Shown here in pieces: positions 8,697 through 16,892 of a stretch of 64,000 bases of DNA (positions are counted from its first letter, which is position 1; each line of letters opens with the position of its first letter). The stretch is taken from NCBI GenBank assembly GCA_000985875.1, contig CCRI01000010.1, positions 202,244 through 266,243 on the forward strand. Reading direction: 5' to 3'. The DNA is from Neorhizobium galegae bv. officinalis (GTDB taxonomy: Bacteria > Pseudomonadota > Alphaproteobacteria > Rhizobiales > Rhizobiaceae). Both the position numbers and the translations under genes were made by a program. The notes beneath the pieces were generated by a model. That model saw only the letters and a list, made by a program, of their open reading frames with translations, made no database searches and was not told where the DNA came from.

Positions 8697-8719
8697 GATC
8701 TGGCCTCTCGCCGGGGTTT

Positions 8720-8944
8720 ACCCCCCTCTGCCCTGCCGGGCATCTCCCCCTCAAGGGGGGAGATCGGCAAGGCGCAAGACCTTCGCCAAACGTTGACCGC
8801 TTGGGCAGCGGAGAGCGCAGATTTCATATTGATGACGATATTTATGCTGGTGATGGTACGTCGAGACCTAACTTGGGGGCAGGACGGCAACTCCATCCGA
8901 TCTCCCCCCTTGAGGGGGAGATGCCCGGCAGGGCAGAGGGGGGT
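8720..8944. repeat. Palindromic element copy 4, between ccmA and ccmB
   Basis: Two inverted arms (8720-8767 and 8899-8944) carry the CTCCCCCTCAAGGGGGGAG hairpin and GCCCTGCCGGGCAT / ATGCCCGGCAGGGC motif. The arms match those of the copy in ftsY almost base for base. The element spans 225 bases and its inner 131 bases differ from those of copy 2. It fills most of the space between ccmA and ccmB. Confidence 0.85.
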
Positions 8945-8961
8945 AGCCACAGGCAGGACGA

Positions 8962-9606
8962 TCACCATCTTCCCTCCCCAACACCCGCAAACCCCGTCAT
9001 CCGCAGTTCCTTGGCATTCTCCAGCCCCAGCGGCTGATGGGTCGCCGCCAGTAAAATACCGCCAGCCGCAAGATGCGCCTTGATCAGCTCCGTGAACACA
9101 CCCTCCGCACTCACATCGAGCGCCGCAGTCGGCTCGTCCAATATCCAGACCGGCCGATACGCGACGAGCAGCTTGGCAAACGCCATGCGGCGCTGCTGGC
9201 CGGCGGAGAGATAACCGAAGGGAAGATGGACGATACCCCCGAGGCCCACGGCGTCGGCGGCCTCGCCCGGCGGGATACCCTTGCCGTCCTGCGTGTCGCC
9301 AAGGAAGTCCTTCCAGAAGGCGAGATTCTCAAAGACCGTCAATTCCGCCTTCATCGCATTGCGGTGGCCGAGATAGTGGCAGGCCTCGGCGGCGCGCATG
9401 CCCGAATCGGCACTGTCCGAAGTCCAGGTGACGCGACCGGTCTCCGGGCGCAGCAATCCGGCCACGACCCGCAGAAGGGTCGATTTTCCCGATCCGTTGC
9501 GGCCGGTCAGGACGAGGCTTTCACCGGCTCCGAGATCAAAGGAGACATCCGTGAAAATCAGGTCTTCGCCGCGCCTCGCGCTCAAATTTTCGGCGACAAG
9601 CCGCAT
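8962..9606 (-). CDS. ccmA: Heme exporter ATP-binding protein CcmA
   Basis: CcmA is the ATPase of the CcmAB complex. The 214-residue protein has the Walker A motif GRNGSGKST (residues 35-43), an LSAGQQRRMA signature, Walker B VWILDEP, and a late TH switch histidine. The start at 9606 gives the family N-terminus MRLVAENLS and has GAAGG 8 bases upstream; two ATGs further upstream (9621 and 9636) lack good ribosome sites. It is the first gene of the minus-strand ccm operon and is divergent from acnA. Confidence 0.94.
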   Translation of the reverse strand: MRLVAENLSARRGEDLIFTDVSFDLGAGESLVLTGRNGSGKSTLLRVVAGLLRPETGRVTWTSDSADSGMRAAEACHYLGHRNAMKAELTVFENLAFWKDFLGDTQDGKGIPPGEAADAVGLGGIVHLPFGYLSAGQQRRMAFAKLLVAYRPVWILDEPTAALDVSAEGVFTELIKAHLAAGGILLAATHQPLGLENAKELRMTGFAGVGEGRW

Positions 9607-9876
9607 GCGGGAGACCTTCATTAAGATTTTAATCATCGCGATCCGAAAATTTATTCGGAATGCGCGTCAAGCGTCTGGAACCCTTCTTAGAAATTATCTA
9701 TAAGCACTGCAACCACGCCAGCGGCCGGCGTGATTTCAATCTTCCGCCGAACCTGAAGATCCCAAAAAATCTTCTCGTGCGGACAGCGGAAATGGTCGTA
9801 CCCGCATCCTGATGTGCATGAAGTGCATAGGCGTCCGCACGCGCGTGTTGGCTCTTTAATCAGCGGGGTTTATTCC
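9607..9876. promoter_or_regulatory. Divergent ccmA/acnA control region with acnA leader stem
   Basis: This 270-base stretch separates the divergent ccmA and acnA genes and must carry both promoters. An 8-base stem, GTGCGGAC (9777-9784) with GTCCGCAC (9833-9840), closes a 48-base loop containing a repeated GTGCAT. It ends 36 bases before the acnA start. I could not fix -35/-10 boxes with confidence. Confidence 0.4.
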
Positions 9877-12570
9877 GTGGCTAAGTCTCTCGACAGTTTC
9901 AATTGTCGCTCCATCCTTACCGTAGGCGGTAAGGATTACGTTTACTACAGCCTTCCCAAGGCTGAGCAAAACGGTCTTGCCGGCGTCTCGAAGCTGCCCT
10001 TCTCCATGAAGGTGCTGCTCGAAAACCTGCTCCGCTTCGAAGACGGCCAGTCCGTCACCAAGGAACAGATCCTTACCGTTGCCGAATGGCTGAACAACAA
10101 GGGTCTCACGGAAGCGGAAATCGCCTACCGTCCGGCCCGCGTGCTGATGCAGGACTTCACCGGCGTTCCCGCCGTCGTCGACCTTGCCGCGATGCGCGAC
10201 GCGATGGTTTCGCTCGGCGGCGATCCGGAAAAGATCAACCCGCTCGTTCCCGTCGATCTCGTGATCGACCACTCGGTCATCGTCGACGAGTTCGGCACGC
10301 CGACCGCGTTTGCGAAGAACGTCGAGCTCGAATACGAGCGCAACGGCGAGCGCTACCGCTTCCTGAAGTGGGGCCAGCAGGCGTTCAAGAATTTCCGCGT
10401 CGTTCCTCCGGGCACCGGCATCTGTCACCAGGTCAACCTCGAATATCTCGGCCAGACTGTCTGGACCAAGGAAGAGGACGGCGAAACGATCGCTTATCCC
10501 GACACCTGCGTCGGCACCGATTCGCACACCACGATGATCAACGGCCTCGGCGTTCTCGGCTGGGGCGTCGGTGGTATCGAAGCGGAAGCCTCGATGCTCG
10601 GCCAGCCGGTCTCGATGCTGCTGCCTGAAGTCATCGGCTTCAAGCTCACCGGCAAGCTCAAGGAAGGCGTCACCGCGACCGACCTCGTGCTCACCGTCGT
10701 GCAGATGCTGCGCAAGAAGGGCGTGGTTTCCAAGTTCGTCGAATTCTTCGGTCCGGGCATGGACAACATGCCGCTCGCCGACCGCGCGACGATCGGCAAC
10801 ATGGGTCCGGAATACGGCGCGACCTGCGGCTTCTTCCCCGTAGACGGCGAAACCATCAACTACCTGACCATGTCCGGCCGCACGCTTGAGCGGATCGCGC
10901 TGGTCGAGGCCTATTCCAAGGTCCAGGGCATGTGGCGCGAAGGCGACGGTTCCGACCTCGTCTTCACCGATACGCTCGAACTCGACCTCAACGACGTCGT
11001 GCCTTCCATGGCCGGCCCGAAGCGTCCGGAAGGCCGCATCTCGCTCGACAAGATCGCTTCCGGTTTCGCCGGTTCGCTCGATACCGAATACAAGAAGCCC
11101 GGCCAGCTCGACAATCGTTACCCGGTCGAGGGCACGGATTTCGATCTCGGCCATGGCGACGTGGCGATTGCCGCGATCACCTCCTGCACCAACACGTCCA
11201 ACCCGTCGGTGTTGATCGCTGCCGGCCTGCTCGCCCGCAACGCGGTTGCCAAGGGCCTGAAGTCCAAGCCGTGGGTCAAGACCTCGCTTGCACCGGGATC
11301 CCAGGTCGTCGGCGAATACCTTGCCAAGTCCGGCCTGCAGGCCGATCTCGACAAGCTCGGCTTCAATCTGGTCGGCTTCGGCTGCACCACCTGCATCGGC
11401 AATTCCGGCCCGCTGCCGGCGCCGATCTCGAAGACGATCAACGACAAGGGCCTGATCGCCGCCGGCGTGCTCTCGGGCAACCGTAACTTCGAAGGCCGTA
11501 TTTCTCCGGACGTCCAGGCGAACTACCTCGCCTCGCCTCCGCTCGTCGTCGCCTATGCGCTGGCCGGTTCGGTCCAGAAGGATCTGACCACGGAACCGCT
11601 CGGCGAAGACCAGAACGGCAACCCGGTCTTCCTCAAGGACATCTGGCCGACCTCGAAGGAAGTCCAGGAATTCATCCTGAAATACGTCACCCGCGAACTT
11701 TACGAAACCAAGTATGCGGACGTCTTCAAGGGCGATGCGAACTGGCAGGCGGTCAAGGTTCCCCCGGGCCAGACCTATGCCTGGGACGACAATTCGACCT
11801 ATGTGCAGAACCCGCCCTACTTCGTCGGCATGGGCAAGACCGGTTCCGGCCTCAAGAACATCAAGGGCGCCCGCGTCCTCGGTCTCTTCGGCGACAAGAT
11901 CACCACCGACCACATCTCGCCGGCCGGTTCGATCAAGGCTGCTTCGCCGGCCGGTGCGTACCTGACGGGCCATGGCGTCGGCGTTGCCGACTTCAACCAG
12001 TACGGCACGCGTCGCGGCAACCATGAAGTGATGATGCGCGGCACGTTCGCCAACATCCGCATCCGCAACTACATGCTCGGCCCGAACGGCAAGGAAGGCG
12101 GCTACACCTTCCACTATCCGTCCAAGGAAGAGATGTCGATCTACGACGCGGCCATGAAGTACAGGGAAGAGGGCGTTCCGCTGGTCATCTTCGCCGGCGT
12201 CGAATACGGCAACGGTTCGTCGCGCGACTGGGCCGCGAAGGGCACCAATCTTCTCGGCGTCAAGGCGGTCATCGCCCAGTCCTTCGAGCGTATCCACCGC
12301 TCGAACCTGGTCGGCATGGGCGTCGTTCCCTTCGTCTTCGAAGAGGGCACGACCTGGGCCAGCCTCGGCCTCAAGGGCGACGAGACAGTCGAGATTCTCG
12401 GTCTCGAAGGCGACATCAAGCCGCGCGAATGGAAGACCGCCAAGATCACCTACGGCGACGGCACGGTGAAGGAAATCAACATCCTCTGCCGCATCGATAC
12501 GCTCGACGAGGTCATCTACATGAACAATGGCGGCATCCTGCAGACCGTTCTGCGCGACCTCGCTGCCTGA
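9877..12570 (+). CDS. acnA: Aconitate hydratase A
   Basis: AcnA isomerises citrate to isocitrate in the TCA cycle using a [4Fe-4S] cluster. The 897-residue protein carries the three cluster cysteines: Cys437 in SCTNTSNP and Cys503 and Cys506 in GCTTCIGNSGP. The C-terminal swivel domain has the GSSRDWAAKG segment that binds substrate. GTG 9877 was chosen because it gives the family N-terminus AKSLDSFNCRS and follows a CAGCGGGG ribosome site; an upstream extension of the frame to 9814 covers the leader. The gene is monocistronic, with its own terminator. Codon use is strongly biased, as expected of a highly expressed gene. Confidence 0.97.
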   Translation: MAKSLDSFNCRSILTVGGKDYVYYSLPKAEQNGLAGVSKLPFSMKVLLENLLRFEDGQSVTKEQILTVAEWLNNKGLTEAEIAYRPARVLMQDFTGVPAVVDLAAMRDAMVSLGGDPEKINPLVPVDLVIDHSVIVDEFGTPTAFAKNVELEYERNGERYRFLKWGQQAFKNFRVVPPGTGICHQVNLEYLGQTVWTKEEDGETIAYPDTCVGTDSHTTMINGLGVLGWGVGGIEAEASMLGQPVSMLLPEVIGFKLTGKLKEGVTATDLVLTVVQMLRKKGVVSKFVEFFGPGMDNMPLADRATIGNMGPEYGATCGFFPVDGETINYLTMSGRTLERIALVEAYSKVQGMWREGDGSDLVFTDTLELDLNDVVPSMAGPKRPEGRISLDKIASGFAGSLDTEYKKPGQLDNRYPVEGTDFDLGHGDVAIAAITSCTNTSNPSVLIAAGLLARNAVAKGLKSKPWVKTSLAPGSQVVGEYLAKSGLQADLDKLGFNLVGFGCTTCIGNSGPLPAPISKTINDKGLIAAGVLSGNRNFEGRISPDVQANYLASPPLVVAYALAGSVQKDLTTEPLGEDQNGNPVFLKDIWPTSKEVQEFILKYVTRELYETKYADVFKGDANWQAVKVPPGQTYAWDDNSTYVQNPPYFVGMGKTGSGLKNIKGARVLGLFGDKITTDHISPAGSIKAASPAGAYLTGHGVGVADFNQYGTRRGNHEVMMRGTFANIRIRNYMLGPNGKEGGYTFHYPSKEEMSIYDAAMKYREEGVPLVIFAGVEYGNGSSRDWAAKGTNLLGVKAVIAQSFERIHRSNLVGMGVVPFVFEEGTTWASLGLKGDETVEILGLEGDIKPREWKTAKITYGDGTVKEINILCRIDTLDEVIYMNNGGILQTVLRDLAA

Positions 12571-12581
12571 TTTGGCAAGTT

Positions 12582-12606
12582 CTCCCCCTGGTCTAGCCAG
12601 GGGGAG
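12582..12606 (+). terminator. Intrinsic terminator of acnA
   Basis: A perfect 10-base stem (CTCCCCCTGG 12582-12591 with CCAGGGGGAG 12597-12606) closes a TCTAG loop and is followed by TTTCCCCTT. It begins 12 bases after the acnA stop. Confidence 0.85.
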
Positions 12607-12632
12607 TTTCCCCTTATGCTCATGCTTTTTCT

Positions 12633-12751
12633 CCCTCATTCCTGTGCTCGTCACAGGAATCCAGCCAGCCCAAGTCTTTGGGCTGAAAAGAGTCTTCCGA
12701 CCCGATAGACATCGGGTCACTGGATTCCTGTGACAAGCACAGGAATGAGGG
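12633..12751. repeat. Multi-hairpin inverted-repeat element after acnA
   Basis: Terminal inverted repeats of 31 bases (12634-12664 and 12720-12750) match at 30 positions. Each is itself a 9-base hairpin with a 5-base loop (12638-12660 and 12724-12746). Two more hairpins lie inside: an 8-base stem at 12666-12685 and an 8-base stem at 12699-12718. The element can fold either as four hairpins in a row or as one long stem topped by two hairpins. It differs from the other repeat family in the window. Confidence 0.85.
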
Positions 12752-12835
12752 TGGGTGGTGTCTTCTGTCCCAACCAAATCGCGACGCCGGCTCATTTTGC
12801 CAGGCAACTATCCAAACACCCAAGGTCCCTTGCCC

Positions 12836-13573
12836 TTGACCGTCGTCATCCTCATCGGAATGGCCGTCACCGTTTTCCTGACATCGCTGCTCTCGGGAAT
12901 TTTCGGCATGGCGGGCGGGCTTATCCTGCTCTGGGTGCTGCTTTTCCTCTTTCCCGTCGGTACCGCGATCGCCATCCACGGCGTCATCCAGACGGTCTCG
13001 AACGGGTCGCGCGCCTGGTTCTCGCGCGCCTATATCGACTACCGCATTCTCGGCATCCTGGGCCTCGGGCTCGTCATCTCGAGCATCATCCTGCTGATCG
13101 TCGACTATCAGCCGGATCTCATCGTCGTGTCGATCGCCATCGGGCTGATGCCGATCCTCGTCTGGATGCCGGTCTCGAAACTGCGGCTCGATGCCTCGAA
13201 ACCGCTGCATGCACTGGCCTGCGGGCTGATCGCCGGAGCGCTGACGGTCGGCGTCGGCGTGTCGGGGCCGACGATCGACATTTTCTTCATCCGCACGACG
13301 ATGGACCGGCGCAAGGTGATCGCCACCAAGGCTGCGGTACAGGTCGCCTCGCATGCAACGAAGGTGGTGTTCTACTGGAATGCGGCCTCTGACCTGCCGG
13401 CTGCCGAGTGGATTGCGGTGCTGGTCGCGGCGCCGATCGCGATCCTCGGGGCGCGGGCCGGCAACGACATACTGCAGAAGATGACCGACCAGAATTTCCG
13501 CGCCTGGACGCGTTGGATCGTCACCGGCGTAGGTGCCGTTTATTTTACTCAAGGCCTGCTCAAACTGATTTGA
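12836..13573 (+). CDS. TSUP family (TauE/SafE) membrane permease
   Basis: This is a polytopic membrane protein of about 245 residues with seven to eight helices and two internally similar halves. The first begins with a LLSGIFGMAGGLILLW segment and the second with GLIAGALTVGVGVSGP, the glycine-rich signature of the TauE/SafE sulfite/sulfonate exporter family. The substrate cannot be inferred. The frame is open from GTG 12755, but that part touches the repeat edge and is polar. I prefer TTG 12836, which has AAGG about 10 bases upstream and places the first membrane helix at the N-terminus; the start is uncertain. Confidence 0.8.
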   Translation: MTVVILIGMAVTVFLTSLLSGIFGMAGGLILLWVLLFLFPVGTAIAIHGVIQTVSNGSRAWFSRAYIDYRILGILGLGLVISSIILLIVDYQPDLIVVSIAIGLMPILVWMPVSKLRLDASKPLHALACGLIAGALTVGVGVSGPTIDIFFIRTTMDRRKVIATKAAVQVASHATKVVFYWNAASDLPAAEWIAVLVAAPIAILGARAGNDILQKMTDQNFRAWTRWIVTGVGAVYFTQGLLKLI

Positions 13574-13768
13574 CCTCGGCGCGTTTTTCGCGAAGTTTGA
13601 TGTCCAGGGAAACGCATTCGGAAACCGATCAAATATCCGGTCTTCACCCCTTCGTGACTTTCTCTTGAGGGGGGCTGGTGGTTACTTTCCGCCATCCCGT
13701 GCGTTAGGCCCTTGATCGCCGCGAGCAATCGTGGATAACAGTTGCCCTGATAAAAAGGTCTGCCACCC

Positions 13769-14518
13769 ATGCCCTCTCGTTTTCGCTCCGTACTCCTTGT
13801 TGCGGGCCTGTTCTATGCGGGCGCTGCATTTGCAGGAGAGGTCAGGGCGCCGAAGGGCGTGATCGAACTCTTTACCTCCCAGGGCTGCTCCTCCTGCCCG
13901 CCGGCCGACGCCGCTCTGGGTGAGTTGGTGGCGCAGGGAGACATGGTCGTGCTTTCCTACCATGTCGATTACTGGAACTATCTCGGCTGGACCGACACAC
14001 TGAGTTCCAAGGAAAATACCGAGCGTCAATATGGTTATGCCAAGACGCTGGGCCGGAGCGGGGTCTATACTCCCCAGGCCGTCATCAACGGCCGAGATCA
14101 TGTCAAGGGCACCGACCTCACGATCATCAACGACAAGGTGAAGGCACTCGGCCAAACCGGCAAGGGGCTCGACGTCCCGGTCACCGCGGCGATGCGCGGC
14201 GACGAAATCGAAATCGAGATCGGCGACGGCAAGGGGCAGGCTGACGTCGTCGTCGCGTATTTCACAAAGCGCCAGCTGGTGGATGTCACCAAGGGTGAAA
14301 ACAGCGGCAAGACGATGGAATATTGGCACGCCGTCTACGACGTGCAGTCGGTCGGCACCTGGAACGGCCAGAGCATGAAGCTGACCCTGCCGGGCAAGCT
14401 GATGGGCAAGTCGAAGAAGGATGGCTGCGCGATCCTGCTGCAGACATCCGGCCCGGGCGGCGAGCCTGCGGCAATTCTCGGCGCGACCGTGCTGATGGCA
14501 GGCCGCAAGAAATACTGA
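13769..14518 (+). CDS. DUF1223 secreted thioredoxin-like protein
   Basis: The 249-residue protein has a signal peptide (about residues 1-22, ending AFAG) and then a region beginning VIELFTSQGCSSCPPAD. The Cys40-x2-Cys43-Pro-Pro motif and following helix are those of DUF1223, a periplasmic thioredoxin-fold family of alphaproteobacteria with unproven redox function. A YxPQAVING segment corresponds to the cis-proline loop (about residues 105-113). The upstream 195 bases are non-coding and hold no clear terminator. Confidence 0.88.
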   Translation: MPSRFRSVLLVAGLFYAGAAFAGEVRAPKGVIELFTSQGCSSCPPADAALGELVAQGDMVVLSYHVDYWNYLGWTDTLSSKENTERQYGYAKTLGRSGVYTPQAVINGRDHVKGTDLTIINDKVKALGQTGKGLDVPVTAAMRGDEIEIEIGDGKGQADVVVAYFTKRQLVDVTKGENSGKTMEYWHAVYDVQSVGTWNGQSMKLTLPGKLMGKSKKDGCAILLQTSGPGGEPAAILGATVLMAGRKKY

Positions 14519-14810
14519 CCGCGGGTGCGGTTCCTAGCTTGCCTGATTGTGCGTGAACTCTTGTTGGCGGCCCGATCCAATAACATTGGGGGGCTGGGGG
14601 TAAGGGTCAATGCACCAGACCGGGCCATATGGCGCTGAAAACGGCGCCAACCAACGATGCCAATCTCGCTTCGAAATCGGGCACTCTTTTGTTCGAAATG
14701 GGGCAAGAATAAAATCGTGACGGTTCGTTCCGGGCGAATTGCCGGGTTGATTTTTACGGCCTCTCGGGCACACTGTCACATCTCTGACATTTGACGATTT
14801 GGGAGTCTTG

Positions 14811-15200
14811 ATGACAGATCAGCCGGATTTACCCGGGAGCCAGAGACCCCGGGACGCAGCCGTCGTCGTCGATCTCAGTGAATATCGGCAGAACCGCGAT
14901 CCCGCACCGGTCACCTTCCACCGGCGCGAACTCGATGCGATTTTAAGGATTTACGGCCGAATGGTCGGCGAGGGGGAGTGGAAGGACTACGCGATCGACC
15001 ATCTCAAGGACCGGGCCGTGTTCTCCGTCTTCAAACGCTCCGGCGAAAGCCCGCTCTTCCGAATCGAAAAGAACCCGAAGCTCGCTGGCAAGCAGGGCGC
15101 CTACTCCGTGATGAACACCCATGGCATGATCATGAAACGCGGCCATGAACTGCCGCAGGTGCTCAAGGTGTTCGACAAGGTGCTGAAACTGATCGACTGA
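14811..15200 (+). CDS. DUF2794 protein
   Basis: The 129-residue soluble protein matches the DUF2794 family as I remember it: a VTFHRRELDAILRIYGRMVGEGEW segment followed by a basic, Phe-rich core and a C-terminal helix. The function is unknown. ATG 14811 has GGGAG five bases upstream and is preferred over an in-frame TTG at 14799. The gene is convergent with the GNAT gene, 9 bases apart. Confidence 0.8.
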   Translation: MTDQPDLPGSQRPRDAAVVVDLSEYRQNRDPAPVTFHRRELDAILRIYGRMVGEGEWKDYAIDHLKDRAVFSVFKRSGESPLFRIEKNPKLAGKQGAYSVMNTHGMIMKRGHELPQVLKVFDKVLKLID

Positions 15201-15209
15201 GGCGGCGTT

Positions 15210-15767
15210 CTATTCGGTGAACAGCGAGCCGGGATAGACGCCAGGATCCGGATCGGTTTCATTGCCCTCGCCGAGCGAGACCTGCATCAGCACCGTATCT
15301 TGCCACTTCCCGTGCTTGAAGCCGGTGCCCTTCAGGGTGCCCGTCAGTTCGAAGCCGAGGCCACGATGAAGGCCAACGGAGGCGGGGCTTGCACCGCCGA
15401 TGACGGCGACCATCTGGCGGAAGCCCAGCGCCTCGCAGCGCACCACCAGTTCCTTGAGCAGCGCCTTTCCGACGCCCTTGCCGCGCGCTTCCGGTGCCAG
15501 GTAGATCGAATCCTCGACCAGCCAGCGATAGGCCGGGCGGGTCCGGAAGGCGGATGCATAGGCATAACCGAGGAGGGTGCCGTCTTCCTGTTCCGCTGCG
15601 ATATAGGGGTAACCTTTGGCGCGGATCGCCTCGAAACGAGCCGTCATCTCCGCCTGGTCCGGCGGGGTGAGTTCATAGCTTGCGGTGCCGTTCAGCACGC
15701 TGTCGCGATAGATATCGGTGATGGTCGGAAGATCGGCGGGGGAGGCGTCGCGGAGATTGAATGTCAT
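15210..15767 (-). CDS. GNAT acetyltransferase (phosphinothricin/methionine-sulfone type)
   Basis: The 185-residue protein is a GNAT enzyme, transferring acetyl from acetyl-CoA to a small amine. It has the pantothenate-binding ARGKGVGKALL motif (about residues 94-104) and the LHRGLGFELTGTLKGTGFKHGKWQDTVLM region typical of the Pat/MnaT group, which acetylates phosphinothricin, methionine sulfone or related amino acids. The true substrate is unknown. It is a single gene, convergent with DUF2794. Confidence 0.88.
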   Translation of the reverse strand: MTFNLRDASPADLPTITDIYRDSVLNGTASYELTPPDQAEMTARFEAIRAKGYPYIAAEQEDGTLLGYAYASAFRTRPAYRWLVEDSIYLAPEARGKGVGKALLKELVVRCEALGFRQMVAVIGGASPASVGLHRGLGFELTGTLKGTGFKHGKWQDTVLMQVSLGEGNETDPDPGVYPGSLFTE

Positions 15768-15829
15768 TGAGATTCAGGCCGTTGAAAGGAATGGCCGAAG
15801 ACTATGCTGCGGCGCGAAGCCGGGCAATA

Positions 15830-15857
15830 AAAAAGGCGGCCCGGAGGCCGCCTTTTT
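15830..15857 (-). terminator. Terminator after the Bax-inhibitor gene
   Basis: A 12-base stem (AAAAAGGCGGCC 15830-15841 with GGCCGCCTTTTT 15846-15857) closes a CGGA loop. It lies 19 bases past the stop of the minus-strand Bax-inhibitor gene and ends in a U-tract in that direction. Confidence 0.88.
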
Positions 15858-15876
15858 CGTGTTCGCATTCCTCGAA

Positions 15877-16659
15877 TTAGTTGTTCCGGTTGCCCAGGAA
15901 CTGGAGGAGGAACGTGAAGAGGTTGATGAAGTCGAGGTAGAGGGTCAGAGCGCCCATGATGGCCTTGCGGCCAGCAACCGCGACGTCGTCGCCGTCAAAG
16001 TACATTTCCTTGATCTTCTGCGTATCGTAGGCGGTGAGGCCTGCGAAGATCAGCACGCCGATCGCGGAGATCGCGAAGCCGAGGGCCGAAGACGCCAGGA
16101 AGATGTTGACGATCGAGGCGATGATCAGGCCGAACAGGCCCATGATCAGGAACGAGCCCATGCCCGACAGGCTTCTCTTCGTCGTGTAGCCGTACAGCGA
16201 CAGGGCGCCGAAGGAGGCGGCCGTGATGAAGAACGTCTGCACGATGCTCTGCGAGGTGTAGATCAGGAAGATCGACGAGAGCGAGAGGCCCATCAGGGCC
16301 GCGTAGCCCCAGAAAGTGGCCTGTGCCGCGCCGACGCTCATCTTATGAACGCGGAAGCTCAGGAAGAACACCACTGCGAGCGGCGCGAGCATCACGACCC
16401 AGCGAAGCGGCGAACCGTAGATCGCAGCGCCAAGGCTGGTCAGCAGGATGCCGTTCGGAAGCCGGGCGACAGCTGCGGCTGCATCGGTCGTCGTTGCGAG
16501 GGCCGAGATACCATAGGCGGCGATACCGGTGATAGCCAAGCCGACAGCCATCAGGTTGTAGACCTTCAGCATGTAGGCACGCAGGCCTTCATCGATCATC
16601 GCGCCGGACTGGGCGCGACCCTGCGCCACCCGGGTCTGGTAGTTGTTAAAGTCAGCCAT
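15877..16659 (-). CDS. Bax inhibitor-1/YccA family membrane protein
   Basis: The 260-residue protein has seven predicted membrane helices and the family features: a GLAITGIAAYGIS first helix, a FITAASFGALSLYGYTTKRSL segment, and the C-terminal AYDTQKI and YLDFINLFTFLLQFLG regions with buried acidic residues. Bacterial members of this family have been described as pH-dependent calcium leak channels or as FtsH modulators; the role in this organism is inferred only. The gene stands alone with its own terminator. Confidence 0.93.
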   Translation of the reverse strand: MADFNNYQTRVAQGRAQSGAMIDEGLRAYMLKVYNLMAVGLAITGIAAYGISALATTTDAAAAVARLPNGILLTSLGAAIYGSPLRWVVMLAPLAVVFFLSFRVHKMSVGAAQATFWGYAALMGLSLSSIFLIYTSQSIVQTFFITAASFGALSLYGYTTKRSLSGMGSFLIMGLFGLIIASIVNIFLASSALGFAISAIGVLIFAGLTAYDTQKIKEMYFDGDDVAVAGRKAIMGALTLYLDFINLFTFLLQFLGNRNN

Positions 16660-16892
16660 TGTTTCCTCTTTAAGCTCCGGAATTATTCACGGTGTCGGGC
16701 CCCCTTTTTACGGACCCAGGCGCCGCTGCGGAGCTCCAGCAAGCCTGCGCATAAATATGATGCGAGATCGCTTCACATACAAGAGGTGCGACAAGCGAAA
16801 AACGCAAGCTGTCAGGCCCCTTTAGCAACCTATGGGACGTTCTGACGGGATTTTGATCAGAGAGTTAACGAGAAATACTACCTCTGGGAGAA

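Noticed and set aside
222..8944. Insertion sequence with transposase
   Set aside because: The palindromic elements are 139-226 bases and have no transposase frame; they are non-autonomous repeats.
9856..12807. A 983-codon open frame on the minus strand opposite acnA
   Set aside because: It mirrors the strongly biased acnA codons; GC-rich third positions remove stops on the opposite strand. Its product is Arg/Asp/Gly/Val-rich with no fold or motif.
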